A stretch of DNA of 64,000 nucleotides from Muricea muricata (taxonomy: Eukaryota > Cnidaria > Anthozoa > Malacalcyonacea > Plexauridae), in the NCBI GenBank assembly GCA_963855995.1, contig OY979719.1, positions 7,006,001-7,070,000 of the forward strand. Reading direction: 5' to 3'. Both the position numbers and the translations under genes were made by a program. A model generated the notes under the pieces. It did no database searches. It was not told the DNA's origin and saw only the letters and a list, made by a program, of their open reading frames with translations. This document shows, piece by piece, positions 46,255-56,368 of the stretch (position 1 is the stretch's first letter; each line of letters opens with the position of its first letter).

Positions 46255-47925
46255 TTAATATAGTTCACGTATCCGTTTCTTTACTTCGACTGCGGCTTGA
46301 CGTTTCGGAATGAATTTCGGTGCACTTGGATTTAAAGGATTTGATACAGCTTCCGACTCACTTGAACTTGTGTTATCCCCGTCTACGTTCTTGAAAATGT
46401 CACAACTAAGTTCTAACGGATATACCTGCTGCACTGCACGTTCTAACTGATCACGACCACTTCTTAATCGAACTGCCCGAATCACTCCGTCTTTGCCCGT
46501 GATCAAATTTTCTACGATTCCGAGATGCCAATGGTTCCTGTTTCGCTCTGTCGACTTTATTAGCACTAGCTCGCCAACCGTAATGTGATGGTGATCTTTA
46601 GACTCGTGTTTCAATCGATGACGCTCTCGCAAGGCTCGCATATACTCATTTGTCCAACGTCTCCACATTTCGTCCTTCGTACGTCTTAAAAACTTCGCTC
46701 GTTTCCTCATGTTGGTGTCTTCTTGATGAGGCTTTAACTCTGGTAGATAATTTTGGTTCAAGAACAGCATCGAGTTAGGCGTTAGCGTAGGTAATTGCAC
46801 GTCTTCTTCCATGTAACTGAGCGGTCGATTGTTCATTGCGATTTCAACATCGAGGAGAACTTCACTTAATTCCTCCCAAGTGAGCGTGCCACCGCCCACG
46901 GTCTTGTAAAAAACTGCCTTCATCAACCCGATTAATCTCTCAAACTGCCCTCCCCACCAGGGGGCTCGGCTGAGATTAAATCGCCATGATATCTTATAAT
47001 CACGCAGGAGATCATTCAGCTCTTCGTCCTTCCGGACGGACTGTAACCACTTTGCAGCTGCGACAAAGGTGGAACCGTTATCTGAGTATATTAATGACGG
47101 TCTGCCTCTCCTTGCAATCAACCGTTTGAAACTCTTAATAAACTCTTTCGTTTCGAGACTAGGTAGCAAGTCTAAGAACACCGCCCGAGTTAAACTACAC
47201 GAGTATGGTGCAATGTACGACTTTCGTTCTTTTCCCTTATCTCGATACTTCACTGGTCCGGCAAAATCGACGCCAATGACGTTAAATGGTGGGGACTGTT
47301 CGGTTCTCACTTTCGGCAATGGACCAGGAGGCGGAGTCGGCGCAGGAACTGCTCTGAATTTCTTACATCCCCAACAATCAGAAATCACTTTCTTTGTAAG
47401 CCTGCGAAGACGGGGTATCCCATACATCTCACGAATCTTTGCCATAACCAATCCTACACCGCCGTGTAGGGTACACACGTGTGCCCTTTGCACTAGCTTG
47501 GTCGTAAACAATGATGAATCTAGTAAATATAAGGGATATTCGCCCTGGATTCTGCCACAACACACCCAGATTCCGTCTGCGTTCAATTGTAGATTCAATT
47601 GTAGTTTGTCTTCAACGAACGTTTCAGAATTTACTGCTTGTTGCTGCGTTCGCTTCACCCAGAACATCTCTGCTCCTAAAACTTCGTCGGTTGTCATCGC
47701 TCCGTCTATCTTCTTGGAAGGGTTTCGAGAATTGTGGATGAACCGCGAGACCCATCCAAAAATCCTCATGGCTTTACGCAAGCCGAACTTACTGAGGATA
47801 GTGTCGAAGTAATTGCTGACCTCAACCCCAACCACAGAGAGTTCTCGTTGAACCTTCCTCTCCCCGTCACTCATCTCACTTGCCTTTGTCACGATTTGAG
47901 GCGGCCATTTGCTTGGATCTGCCAA
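46255..47925 (-). CDS. BEL/Pao integrase, 556 codons, open
   Basis: Begins in the RNase H-integrase linker (WLADPSKWPPQIV; the first codon of the listed frame is TTG, so it is an internal piece of pol). An H2C2 zinc-binding region (HVCTLHGGVGL...DCWGCKKF) is followed by the integrase core with GVDFAGPV, YSDNGSTFV and WWGGQFERLIGLMK as the D, D, E catalytic set. The BEL-specific C-terminal domain (DUF5641-like) is RRWTNEYMRALRERHRLKH, VGELVLIKSTERNRNHWHLGIV and VRLRSGRDQLERAVQQVYPLE. It inserts the cDNA into the genome. No lesion is visible in this part. Confidence 0.95.
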   Translation of the reverse strand: MADPSKWPPQIVTKASEMSDGERKVQRELSVVGVEVSNYFDTILSKFGLRKAMRIFGWVSRFIHNSRNPSKKIDGAMTTDEVLGAEMFWVKRTQQQAVNSETFVEDKLQLNLQLNADGIWVCCGRIQGEYPLYLLDSSLFTTKLVQRAHVCTLHGGVGLVMAKIREMYGIPRLRRLTKKVISDCWGCKKFRAVPAPTPPPGPLPKVRTEQSPPFNVIGVDFAGPVKYRDKGKERKSYIAPYSCSLTRAVFLDLLPSLETKEFIKSFKRLIARRGRPSLIYSDNGSTFVAAAKWLQSVRKDEELNDLLRDYKISWRFNLSRAPWWGGQFERLIGLMKAVFYKTVGGGTLTWEELSEVLLDVEIAMNNRPLSYMEEDVQLPTLTPNSMLFLNQNYLPELKPHQEDTNMRKRAKFLRRTKDEMWRRWTNEYMRALRERHRLKHESKDHHHITVGELVLIKSTERNRNHWHLGIVENLITGKDGVIRAVRLRSGRDQLERAVQQVYPLELSCDIFKNVDGDNTSSSESEAVSNPLNPSAPKFIPKRQAAVEVKKRIRELY

Positions 47926-47943
47926 CCATGTTGGACCCTTCCA

Positions 47944-48230
47944 CCAGTTACGCTACCACCACGACTGCTGCAGTTACGCTACCACCACGACTGCTGCAGT
48001 TACGCTACCACCACTACTGCTGCAGTTACGCTACCACCACGACTGCTGCAGTTACGCTACCACCACGACTGCTGCAGTTACGCTACCACCACGACTGCTG
48101 CAGTTACGCTACCACCACGACTGCTGCAGTTACGCTACCACCACGACTGCTGCAGTTACGCTACCACCACGACTGCTGCAGTTACGCTACCACCACGACT
48201 GCTGCAGTTACGCTACCACCACGACTCCCC
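47944..48230. repeat. 26-bp minisatellite, about 11 units, replacing BEL/Pao RNase H
   Basis: The unit GTTACGCTACCACCACGACT plus GCTGCA repeats about 11 times with one CTACTACTG variant. Because 26 is not a multiple of three and the unit lacks plus-strand stops, all three plus frames stay open, giving spurious long ORFs. Pol sequence on either side (KLHSLRTWG; WKGPTWLADP) is missing the RNase H domain between. Confidence 0.95.
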
Positions 48231-48787
48231 AGGTCCGCAGGGAATGCAATTTCACTTCTCGAAGTGGCTCCCGGTATACAGGAATACTTCGAGCGAAAGA
48301 TAAGATATGCGGTAATGCTTGCTCCCACTTTTTCCACCGTTCAAGTAAGGTGTCTGAGATAGGCGCATCCCATCGCATCTTTGCGTCACATATGTCACGA
48401 TATATCAATTTCTCCTCCAACAATACCGGCGAGACCAGGCCTAACGGGTCGTACACCTTCGCTAAATACGCAAGAACACCTCGTTTCGTCAACACCGCTG
48501 GTATGGTTCGAAACTCTACACGTAAACGATCATTAACTTTATCCCACGGCAAACCTAATAACTTGCTGTCCGAACAAGTTGAATTTCCCTCTAGTTGTTG
48601 TTTGGCAAAGGTTGGTTCACTTTCGACACTGTCCGATTCAAGTTCGAAAACGTTCGAATGCCACTTATGTAACCTGAACATAGCGTCGTCAAAGATTTCG
48701 ATTGCATCACGCTTTAACTCCTTGGCTTCTAATGTAGTCGGTGCACCGGAAATAAGACCATCGACGTATAGACTTTTTCGTACTTCA
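48208..48787 (-). pseudogene. BEL/Pao RT end and RT-RNase H connection
   Basis: From the Mutator-like insertion downwards: VRKSLYVDGLISG, AKELKRDAIEIFDDAMFRLHKW, LLGLPWDKVNDRL, LTKRGVLAYLAKVYDPLGLVSP and ERWKKWEQALPHI, ending in the minisatellite. BEL RTs have YVDD at the active site; here it reads YVDG, removing a metal-binding Asp. Confidence 0.88.
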
Positions 48788-48798
48788 GCGACACTTTC

Positions 48799-50810
48799 AA
48801 CCTCGCAAGCCAGGGTCTTTACCTACGCCCGGCGCTGCGACAAAGACCCTGGTTCAGGCTGGTCACGTGACACCCCAAAATCTGGGGTATTTTTAATTAA
48901 CGACCTTTATTTTATTGGGGAGGGGTGGTAGAGTGGCTTATGAATGCATTTCTCGTGTTCAATGAAATTTTTTTCAACAAGAAATTGGTCAAATTGCCAA
49001 GAAAACTCATCAAAAATTGTACTTTTGCTGCCGGGGTCATTATTTTCTATGCATGAAAGCTCAAGCGCGTGTCGAGTTTCACATGAAACACAAGCGTGGA
49101 TCAGATTTCAAAAGATTACATCGCCGCAATGTAAATGTCGAAGAGAAAATAATCCTGTGATATTGGCTTTTGGGTCGTATTGACGGCGTTTGCAGTCTGT
49201 ATACGATAACTGATACCAAAGGACGCATTTATTATTGAGAGTCTGGATTTATATTCCTTCGAAATTTCTGTGGAAATATATAGAAAGAATTACCGCAAGC
49301 GACGGCAAAATTTGTAAACAAATATCAACTGTGCATCGCGGCGACCAGGCGACGGAAAACATATCACGGCGAGGAGATACATCCATATTATCAACTTTAC
49401 TATAAAGCCAACAAGAGTTTTTCAAAGATAAGTCAAAGGCAAGTCTATACATGTATTTTTAACACTACAATTTTTTAGTTGATCCAGTCATCCTCTATGC
49501 ACTATGCGATATGTATGGATATGTAGTATTACTTTACATGTAGAAAATGACAAATAATAATTTTGTTAGATACAGGAATACAGTACTTGCACAATATCAA
49601 ACGTGGAATATCTGTAGAGGTAGTGATCGGTAGTGCTGTAAATAGTGTGTAACTTATGTTACATAATAATTGTCTGTGTAAAATTTCTGTTCATATATGT
49701 ATATACATATTGTGGTCCTGGTAGGGAAGTGTGGATGTACTCGTCTGATTTTCAAGATATGCTATGTGTCGCCTCTCGAAAACAATGCTATATCTCTTTC
49801 AAAAATTTTAATTGTTTCCCCCTTATATATGATTATGACAGTATTGACTATGGTCTATGGCGCTGTCGCTATAGCCAGCGATTGTGCTAAATTTACCCTA
49901 GAAGGGCCTTATTATTTCTTACTTTAACTCTTACATTGCTGTTATTTTGTTGCTCGATTCACGGGGTCAAAACTAACAAACGATAAAAAGAATATGTATG
50001 TATACAATATAATATAGAAATTATATTATGTGCAAATGTCAGTTGCAAAAGGTGAAATATATTTCACTCCATTGGGCCTGTGTTGGTCATTCTCATTTTC
50101 GTATTTATTTCATGCACTAGAATTCCCCTGTAATACAGTTCTCGCCCTTTTTAAATCAGTAATCCAGTAGTTTCAAGGTAGTTTTAACATAGTAGTTTTA
50201 CATGGTCATTGAGAGTTTTGTAAAGTCACTCATGGCTCATCTAATTTATACATGCCCTTGGCAATATTGATCTTTATTGATGATAGACATGATACGCGTA
50301 CGGCGTATACACTCTGCGCGTACACTAAATACTTGCATCGGCGCACACACAATTTAATGAAATAATTCAGAGGTCATGAATGTATATGATATAAACGAAT
50401 AAAGCAACAGTGAGAGGCCATTTTAATGTCTTTTAAAACAAACACGGCAACGAAAGACAGACTTAATATAAACTTACGCGGTGGCGTGCCAATGCCAGTT
50501 GCCCAAGCCCAACTTAACACTCAAACTGTCATTGAAATACTCATGCTTTTGGAGTTCAAACGCTGACAAGATATACGGACAAAAAAAGAGAAAAGTACAT
50601 AATTTTAGATCAGAAAATTCATGTTATTTTTCGCAACCACTACATCTCGCTCCTTGCATTTGAAATGTATCGCTTGTATGTGGAAGCGTGTAATTTAATA
50701 CTTTCCCCACCCCACCAAGCAAAAGATTTTTGAAAGAGTCACGTGACCAGCCTGAACCAGGGTCTTTGTCGCAGCGCCGGGCGTAGGTAAAGACCCTGGC
50801 TTGCGAGGTT
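48799..50810. mobile_element. 2.0-kb Mutator-like element with 11-bp TSD and palindromic TIRs
   Basis: TIRs of about 75 bp begin AACCTCGCAAGCCAGGGTCT and contain their own inverted pair CCAGGGTCTTT...AAAGACCCTGG around CGCCCGGCGC. They are mirrored at 50735-50810. The 11-bp repeat GCGACACTTTC flanks both sides (48788-48798, 50811-50821). Long TIRs plus a 9-11 bp TSD fit Mutator-like elements. The AT-rich interior has no transposase. Confidence 0.9.
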
Positions 50811-50854
50811 GCGACACTTTCTGGATAACGAGACTCGAGCGTTTCTAAGTGTTG

Positions 50855-52567
50855 TTGAATCAATCAATCAATCAATCAAACTTTATTTAACCACGGTAAA
50901 AACTCATCAGGTTTACAATATTATATACAATAAAGATAAAAATACAAGACAGCTACAAACTAAACATATCCTGCTTTCCATGAGTGCCGTGGGGACAAAC
51001 TTTACACATTTATATAAAATAGTTACTGCAGCCAGCTTTGAATTGCTTGAGAGTAACAGCTTGTCTGACATGAATAGGTAGATTGTTCCACAGCTCCGCA
51101 CCACTATAACCAAAGCTATTCTTTAGATAGTTGGTACGGGGCATTGGAATTGTTAGCTTGCCCTCAGTGTCTCTCAAAGTGTAGTTGATTACACTATTAC
51201 GGTAATTAAACAAAGGCTGTAAATAATCGGGATTCAACCCTTAAGAGATTTATAGACCATAGTAACTTTTTGAATTTTACGTTGAGAGTCTAATTTTCTC
51301 CATCCAAGTCTTTTAATGAGTAAATCGGCATTAGTGTCATAGCTAGAAAAAGTTAGCATTCTTGCAGCTCGATTTTGCAATTTTTGTAGCTTATCTGCAG
51401 AAGATTTAGAGCAGTTATCCCAAACAACGCAACAGTAATCAAAATGTGGTTGAATAATTGAACTATAGATATACTTAAGTGTGCTGCTGGGGACAAATGG
51501 CCTCATGCGTTTTAAGGCACCAATGCCAGATGCGATTTTCTTAGAAATTTTGTCAATATGTTTATTCCAAGACAAATTTTCATCAATATTTAAACCAAGA
51601 GACTTAAGACAATCCACTCGTTTAATTGGAGTTTCATTGATTGTTAAGGTAGGGGACGAGTGAAAAGTCCTAATCCTCTGCCTAGAACCGATCAACATGA
51701 ATTCTGTCTTCGATGCATTTAATGTAAGTTTATTCGCGGCTAGCCACTCACTAACACTCTTAAGATCTTGATTCAAGTTCTGATCGATATCATGAACATT
51801 TGCAGCAGAATATGTTAAGTGAGTGTCGTCAGCAAACATCCGTGGATGGGAATGTTTGAGACAATTTGGCAAGTCATTGATGTAGAGTAGAAATAGAAGA
51901 GGTCCTAAAATTGTTCCTTGTGGGACGCCACAGGATATAAATCGGTCTTCAGATAGAAAACCATTCACAAGACTTTTTTGTGTACGATCACTTAAATAGG
52001 ACTTGAACCAATCATTAGCTCCATGCCGAATTCCGTAAGCATTTAGTTTAGAGACTAGAATTTCATGATCAACGGTATCAAAGGCTTTTTTAAGATCCAG
52101 GAATACAACGGCATTAACTTTACCGCAATCGATATTGTACGCCCAATCATTAGTTGCCTCAAGAAGAGCTGTAACAGTCGAATGAAGGCTACGAAAGCCA
52201 GATTGACTTTTGAAAAATAATTTGTTTTCATCAATAAAAGCCTTGACTTGATCATATATTATTCTTTCAAAGACTTTTGCAACAACTGGAATGATTGAGA
52301 TGGGCCGATAGTTATTTGGATCATGTCGTTCACCTTGTTTAAATAGCGGTATAACTTTTGAACACTTCCACTCGTCCGGAAAAACACCACTATTAATGGA
52401 GTGGTTAAATATTAAACAAGTGAATCTGCAATAAGATCAGGGCATTCACGTAGCAATCTAGCTGTTATTCGATCCAGGCCAGTTGCTTTAGACTTGCTCA
52501 ATTTAGATAGCATAGAAAAGACATTAGACGATGTTATGGTCTTCACTTGGAAATTAATTCCATTGTA
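50855..52567 (-). mobile_element. 5'-truncated LINE with (TCAA)n tail, in BEL/Pao RT
   Basis: Minus strand: FPDEWKCSKVIPLFKQG, NNYRPISIIPVVAKVFERII, FLDLKKAFDTVDHEIL, GVPQGTILGPLLFLLYINDLPN, MFADDTHLTYS, LGLNIDENLSWNKHID, LKRMRPFVPSSTLKYIY, MPRTNYLKNSFGYSGAELWNNLP. Frame breaks occur near 51235 and 51970-52060. The 3' end is (TCAA)n at 50856-50879. TTGAAT occurs at both junctions. BEL RT resumes on either side. Same family as the LINE at 29621-30459. Confidence 0.92.
51234..51968 (-). CDS. LINE reverse transcriptase, main open part
   Basis: This 244-codon frame includes CGVPQGTILGPLLFLLYINDLPN, the catalytic FADDTHLT, the WLAANKLTLNASKTEFMLIG palm-thumb link and the IIQPHFDYCCVVW thumb. It ends at a frameshift stop; the last 75 codons continue at 51010-51237. 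RT of a CR1/L2-like LINE, inactive because of truncation and frameshifts. Confidence 0.88.
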   Translation of the reverse strand: MNGFLSEDRFISCGVPQGTILGPLLFLLYINDLPNCLKHSHPRMFADDTHLTYSAANVHDIDQNLNQDLKSVSEWLAANKLTLNASKTEFMLIGSRQRIRTFHSSPTLTINETPIKRVDCLKSLGLNIDENLSWNKHIDKISKKIASGIGALKRMRPFVPSSTLKYIYSSIIQPHFDYCCVVWDNCSKSSADKLQKLQNRAARMLTFSSYDTNADLLIKRLGWRKLDSQRKIQKVTMVYKSLKG

Positions 52568-53067
52568 TTCCATTGAATAACTCCGTTCAGCAGAAACGGG
52601 GACGGTGCCAGACCGAATACAACTCTGTTAAACCGAAGCACTTCGATCTCGGTGGAATGGAGACCTTTGATCCAATGAAAACGCAACACGTCTCGTTCAG
52701 CTTCACGCACTCGAACTTGAAGGAATGCCTTCTGTAAATCGCCTGCCACCGCAACTGGATGAAAACGATTTCGTATAAGCACACTCCACAGCTGGTTCTG
52801 CAGAGGCGGCCCCGTAAGCAAACAATCATTGAGGGATGGCGTGTTTTCACGTTCGCGAGCGGACGCGTCGTAGACGATCCTCATCTTGGTCGCTTCAGCA
52901 TTTTCTCTCACGACCGCCCGATGCGGGAGGTAAAATTCCTTTCCAACAACTTCACTCGGTGCTTTCTCCACAACTCCTGCCTCAACTTGATCCCGAATCA
53001 CTGCGTCATACTCGGCTAGCATGTTCGTTCGTCTAAGTTTCCGTAAAAGAGAATGTAACCGTTGCAA
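52543..53067 (-). CDS. BEL/Pao reverse transcriptase N-terminal half
   Basis: The frame holds AEYDAVIRDQVEAGVVEKAP, EFYLPHRAVVRENAEATKMRIVYDASA, SLNDCLLTGPPLQNQLWSVLIRNR, AVAGDLQKAFLQVRV (first catalytic Asp region) and RFNRVVFGLAPSPFLLNGVI. It is then cut by the LINE; the next part (LETLESRYPESVA) is at 50811-50860. Typical Pao-type RT with its VYDASA and FLQ motifs. Confidence 0.93.
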   Translation of the reverse strand: MQRLHSLLRKLRRTNMLAEYDAVIRDQVEAGVVEKAPSEVVGKEFYLPHRAVVRENAEATKMRIVYDASARERENTPSLNDCLLTGPPLQNQLWSVLIRNRFHPVAVAGDLQKAFLQVRVREAERDVLRFHWIKGLHSTEIEVLRFNRVVFGLAPSPFLLNGVIQWNTMELISK

Positions 53068-53084
53068 ACTGCCATCACGATTGC

Positions 53085-53288
53085 TTAACAGGGGTGGATG
53101 ATTTGGTTTCCATGGGAGTGCTGTTTCGTACCATCCTTCGTCACTGCGTTGTCAGCTAATCCAAGAACGTCCAAAGCACTAAGATTGTCATAGTCCGTAG
53201 TAGAGTTGACAGCAAGACAACCAAGCGCACCTACTCCATCCTCCCCGGGAGACATAAGCGGCCATCCATACCGGGTGTGCTCAGCCAC
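53085..53288 (-). pseudogene. BEL/Pao protease-RT linker
   Basis: RYGWPLMSPGEDGVGALGCLAVNSTTDYDNLSALDVLGLADN is a conserved stretch between protease and RT in Pao elements. It is out of frame with both neighbours. Confidence 0.75.
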
Positions 53289-53436
53289 TGGTTCTCCGGT
53301 CTTACCGACACGCAGATTTTCGTTAGTTCGAATCTTGGCATATTTTCGCTCCTAGGATAAGATGTACAGGTAGCGTATCTTTCTCATCATAATCGTCCAT
53401 GTAGACTCCGTCTAGATGATGGAACTTTGTCAGGAT

Positions 53437-54222
53437 TTACTTGTACCGAGGATTTTTCAGCTCAAGCAACTCGTTTTTCTCTATCTTGGTTAGGCTTACA
53501 TCGAGGACGAAATCTTTGTTGAGTGACTCGACGGACGCGTCGTAAGCATGCGTTTTTCGGGTGGTTACTCCTGTCAACATCACGATCTGACGCACGCCAA
53601 CCGACTTGCATTTGGCACCAATCAGCTTAATGACTGTTGATGACGCATAGGAATGACTAGCGCCACTGTCCAACAATGCTCGAAATTTGTAGCCATTTAT
53701 CCGGACAACTACAACAGGGTGTACAACCGTAGAGGCTCCAACGAAATTGGCAGTCATACCAGGCTCTCGAGGCGGAGGACTCTTATCACAGATAGACGTG
53801 TGATGTTTACCATGGCATGTCTGACATCGATTCTGGCTTTTACAATCTGCAGCGCGATGCTTGGCCCCGGCGCAATTAAAACATGATTGTTTTTCAGCCA
53901 AAATCTTCTTTCTTTCGCCAGAATTTACAATCTTGTCACAACTGACGGCTTTGTGGCTTTCGTCTGAACAGTACAAACAACCTTTACCACTGGTCTTGAC
54001 AAAGTAGGATCTGTCTCTTTTCTTTCCGTGGTATCTTGATCCATGCGGCTGCTTAATAGGGTTATTCTTTGTCAAACGTTCCAACGCATTAACGAATTCT
54101 ATGAATGTCCACTCACTCCACTTCTCGTTAGTCATCGCTAGCTCGCTTTTGATCACTTCCAGCTTATCGAAGGTAAATTGCACCGCAGCATCCAGTTTCT
54201 CCAGACTTTCCAGCGTTTGCAA
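53437..54222 (-). CDS. BEL/Pao gag zinc knuckles and protease
   Basis: Starts in the gag C-terminus (LEKLDAAVQFTFDKLEVIKSEL, WTFIEFVNALERLT). Zinc-binding Cys clusters follow: CLYCSDESHKAVSC, CFNCAGAKHRAADC and CQTCHGKHHTSIC. The protease has LLDSGASHSYAS, with DSG as the catalytic triad as in other Pao proteases. The frame ends NPRYK with a stop and overlaps the upstream gag frame by a frameshift at about 54200. Confidence 0.92.
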   Translation of the reverse strand: MQTLESLEKLDAAVQFTFDKLEVIKSELAMTNEKWSEWTFIEFVNALERLTKNNPIKQPHGSRYHGKKRDRSYFVKTSGKGCLYCSDESHKAVSCDKIVNSGERKKILAEKQSCFNCAGAKHRAADCKSQNRCQTCHGKHHTSICDKSPPPREPGMTANFVGASTVVHPVVVVRINGYKFRALLDSGASHSYASSTVIKLIGAKCKSVGVRQIVMLTGVTTRKTHAYDASVESLNKDFVLDVSLTKIEKNELLELKNPRYK

Positions 54223-54566
54223 TGACTCGACGTTAAACAGCAGCGTTTCGTAAAATGAATGGATTTTAACAACATCTCTCTCTTTAACAGTAGGTAACTC
54301 CAGAATAGCTCTAACATACGCGCTAACAACTCGCTGGTTTGTCCGTAACGTTTCTGTAGTAGATCTCTAGCTTTAGCATACCCTTCGCTCGTAAATGGCA
54401 GTCCATCTACGAGCCTTCGAACCTTTATGTCCACTAATTCCTTGAGATACGAAAACTTAGTTACATCATCCACATTCGATTTGTCAATTTGGGATTCAAA
54501 CTGACCCCAAAATCTCACCCAGTCTTGGGGTGTACCAGTGAACTTCGAAATTATCAATTTGGGCAT
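54153..54566 (-). pseudogene. BEL/Pao gag central region (DUF1759-like)
   Basis: KLIISKFTGTPQDWVRFWGQFESQID, TKFSYLKELVDIKVRRLVDGL and YAKARDLLQKRYGQ are the conserved DUF1759 gag features. The frame diverges after LELFWSYLL by a frameshift. Confidence 0.85.
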
Positions 54567-54739
54567 TTTGGCTGCTGTAGATGCTTGTGGATTTGATTCA
54601 GTTTGTTGTACTTCCTTTAGTTTCTGCTAGTGTTCAAATTCTGACATCCATTTCGCTTCGGCTGCCTCCTTTTCTTGCTCTAACTTTTGCTCAGTCAGGC
54701 GCTTCTCAAATTCCAATTTTCGTTGTTCTTCCTTTCGTG

Positions 54740-55093
54740 TCAAAGCTTCCTGGGCAACCGCATCAAGGTTGTTAATTCATTAGTAAGCTTCCGTACACAC
54801 TGGTCTGCTTCAGCCAACATTCTTTCTGGCGTTTGGGCCCAATTCTTTACTTCTTCTTCAGATTTGCTCTGCGAGAACATGTTTTCTTCAATTGCTTCCT
54901 TTAATGTGTTGACCATGCTAGAAATCGCCCCACCTGACAGGCGTTGTCTCTCTAAGGCTTCTCTGTCACCTTTCGGTATAATATCATCTGATTTTCCGAT
55001 TCGAAATTTTAGCGCTTTTATTTTGCTATATTTAAATCTTCCAAAGACTTTTCCATACTTGTTCAATGTACAGATTGCCCAGTAAATGCTCAA
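54740..55093 (-). pseudogene. BEL/Pao gag N-terminal region
   Basis: FRIGKSDDIIPKGDREALERQ, NTLKEAIEENMFSQSKSEEEV and CVRKLTNELTTLMRLPRKL. It is helical and charged, frameshifted relative to the central gag, with a further charged stretch between 54570 and 54740. Confidence 0.7.
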
Positions 55094-55475
55094 AAATATT
55101 CAAATGACGTAGTAATACTCTATAACTCTCTTACATGAAGTGTATGGTAAGTTTCGTGCCCAGATCCCCGATTTAAGAACGTTGCACGACTTCGATCGAA
55201 TGTTTTCCGAATACAATCCCAAAATGTACTAGTTTACACAAATATCGATGTTAAAATCCCACAAAACCAAGCCACGAATGGTTAGCAAATGACAATAAAC
55301 ACGATTTCCAAAATTTGCTGTGCATTTACAATCATAAACTCACGCAAATCGTCGTAAAAATCCACTTTTCTTGCAGTAATACGGCGCGGTCTGTTTGCCC
55401 TTTTTCACAAATCACGATCGAACAAAATCCGTTATTTTGCTTTGTGCCTTTGTGCAAATTCGTATGTTAACCGTC

Positions 55476-55656
55476 CTGGCAGGGTCGCCACTGTGTCGAA
55501 AACGTTATCCTGTTGGTAACGTTTCCTAAACTAACTCACAACTCACTACAAATCAACAATTTATTTCCTGTAACACGTTATACATCTCACTCGCACGTTC
55601 GGCTCTCCCATGTGTCCTCAAACCCTAATTACCACACTAACATGAAGTTTCGAACA
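55476..55656 (-). repeat. BEL/Pao 5' LTR and primer site
   Basis: The LTR is 55494-55656. Directly inside, the plus strand reads GTCCTGGCAGGGTCGCCA (about 55473-55490), ending GCCA as tRNA-Arg acceptor ends do, so priming by a tRNA-Arg is likely. The tRNA identity is inference. Confidence 0.8.
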
Positions 55657-55697
55657 ATGCAAGTCTAGCACAAAGCAAATATCGATATGTTGGTACA

Positions 55698-55900
55698 CAG
55701 TGGCGGATCTAGCGTAAGTCAAAATAAATCACCACAGCTCATTCTAGGATATATTTACATTTTAAAATACCTTCAAAGCAACTTCATTGGTTAGATTTTA
55801 TTCTTTTGAAATTCATAACCTATGACATTGTTATAAAGGTATTTTGAATTTAAAATTGAGCTGCTATAATTTATTTTGACTTACCCTGGATCCGCCACTG
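55698..55900. mobile_element. 203-bp hAT-type MITE
   Basis: Ends CAGTGGCGGATC and GATCCGCCACTG with the 8-bp TSD TTGGTACA (55690-55697, 55901-55908). Further inverted sequence GTAAGTCAAAATAAAT/ATTTATTTTGACTTAC follows. Non-coding. Confidence 0.93.
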
Positions 55901-55908
55901 TTGGTACA

Positions 55909-56368
55909 CGGAGCTTTATACAAATTCCAACATGTATTCTGCAGGCCTGAACCAGGGGTATTCGATGCTTTATCATAAAACCTGTCTTAAATCCATTTTT
56001 ACGCTTTCCACAATCATTCAGTATAATTGCATGGGGCAACACAGGTACTATAAGTTCTACATGGCTCGCCAATCTAATTAACATTGATCTGCAACCAGTG
56101 GCTACAATGTACTACCCTGTGTTAAACAGTATTAAATAAACTGCGTTATACAATTCGCCCGTTAATATAATAAAACTCTCATGCCACAAAAAAGTTAGCT
56201 TCGCAACAATCTTGCCATTTCTTGCATATTAGTGAGGTTCAGCTTTGATTCAATCTATCTCAGCCAATCAAATGTGTTGCATCATCCTAATTAGCCAATC
56301 AGGTTACTTGTAAGTCTTAAAAAGGTATTGGTAGTGGTAGTGGAAATTAAATGTGAACTTCGCTACTA
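55909..56368. repeat. Repeat-unit remnant, no gene
   Basis: AAACTGCGTTATACAATTCG to AAAAAAGTTAGCTTCGCAACA (56147-56210) resembles 45815-45890 and 18340-18380, part of the dispersed repeat family. Confidence 0.5.

Larger units (their letters stand above)
45931..55656 (-). mobile_element. BEL/Pao LTR retrotransposon, both LTRs, 4-bp TSD, internally scrambled
   Basis: LTRs of 163 bp at 45931-46093 and 55494-55656 start TGTCGAAAACG and end CAACA or GAACA. I count three differences. ATGC lies directly outside both. Minus-strand order: gag, zinc knuckles and protease, RT, (RNase H replaced by a minisatellite), integrase. A Mutator-like element (48799-50810) and a LINE (50855-52567) lie inside RT. 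The near-identical LTRs mean the element itself is young, and the nested elements are younger still. Confidence 0.95.

Noticed and set aside
47069..47812. 247-codon plus-strand ORF
   Set aside because: Exact antisense of the BEL/Pao integrase, with no family resemblance.
47944..48230. CRISPR-like regular array
   Set aside because: Units are contiguous 26-bp tandem repeats with no variable spacers, in a eukaryotic transposon.
47734..48931. Long overlapping plus-strand ORFs of 160-340 codons
   Set aside because: They are produced by the 26-bp minisatellite and antisense of BEL/Pao pol.
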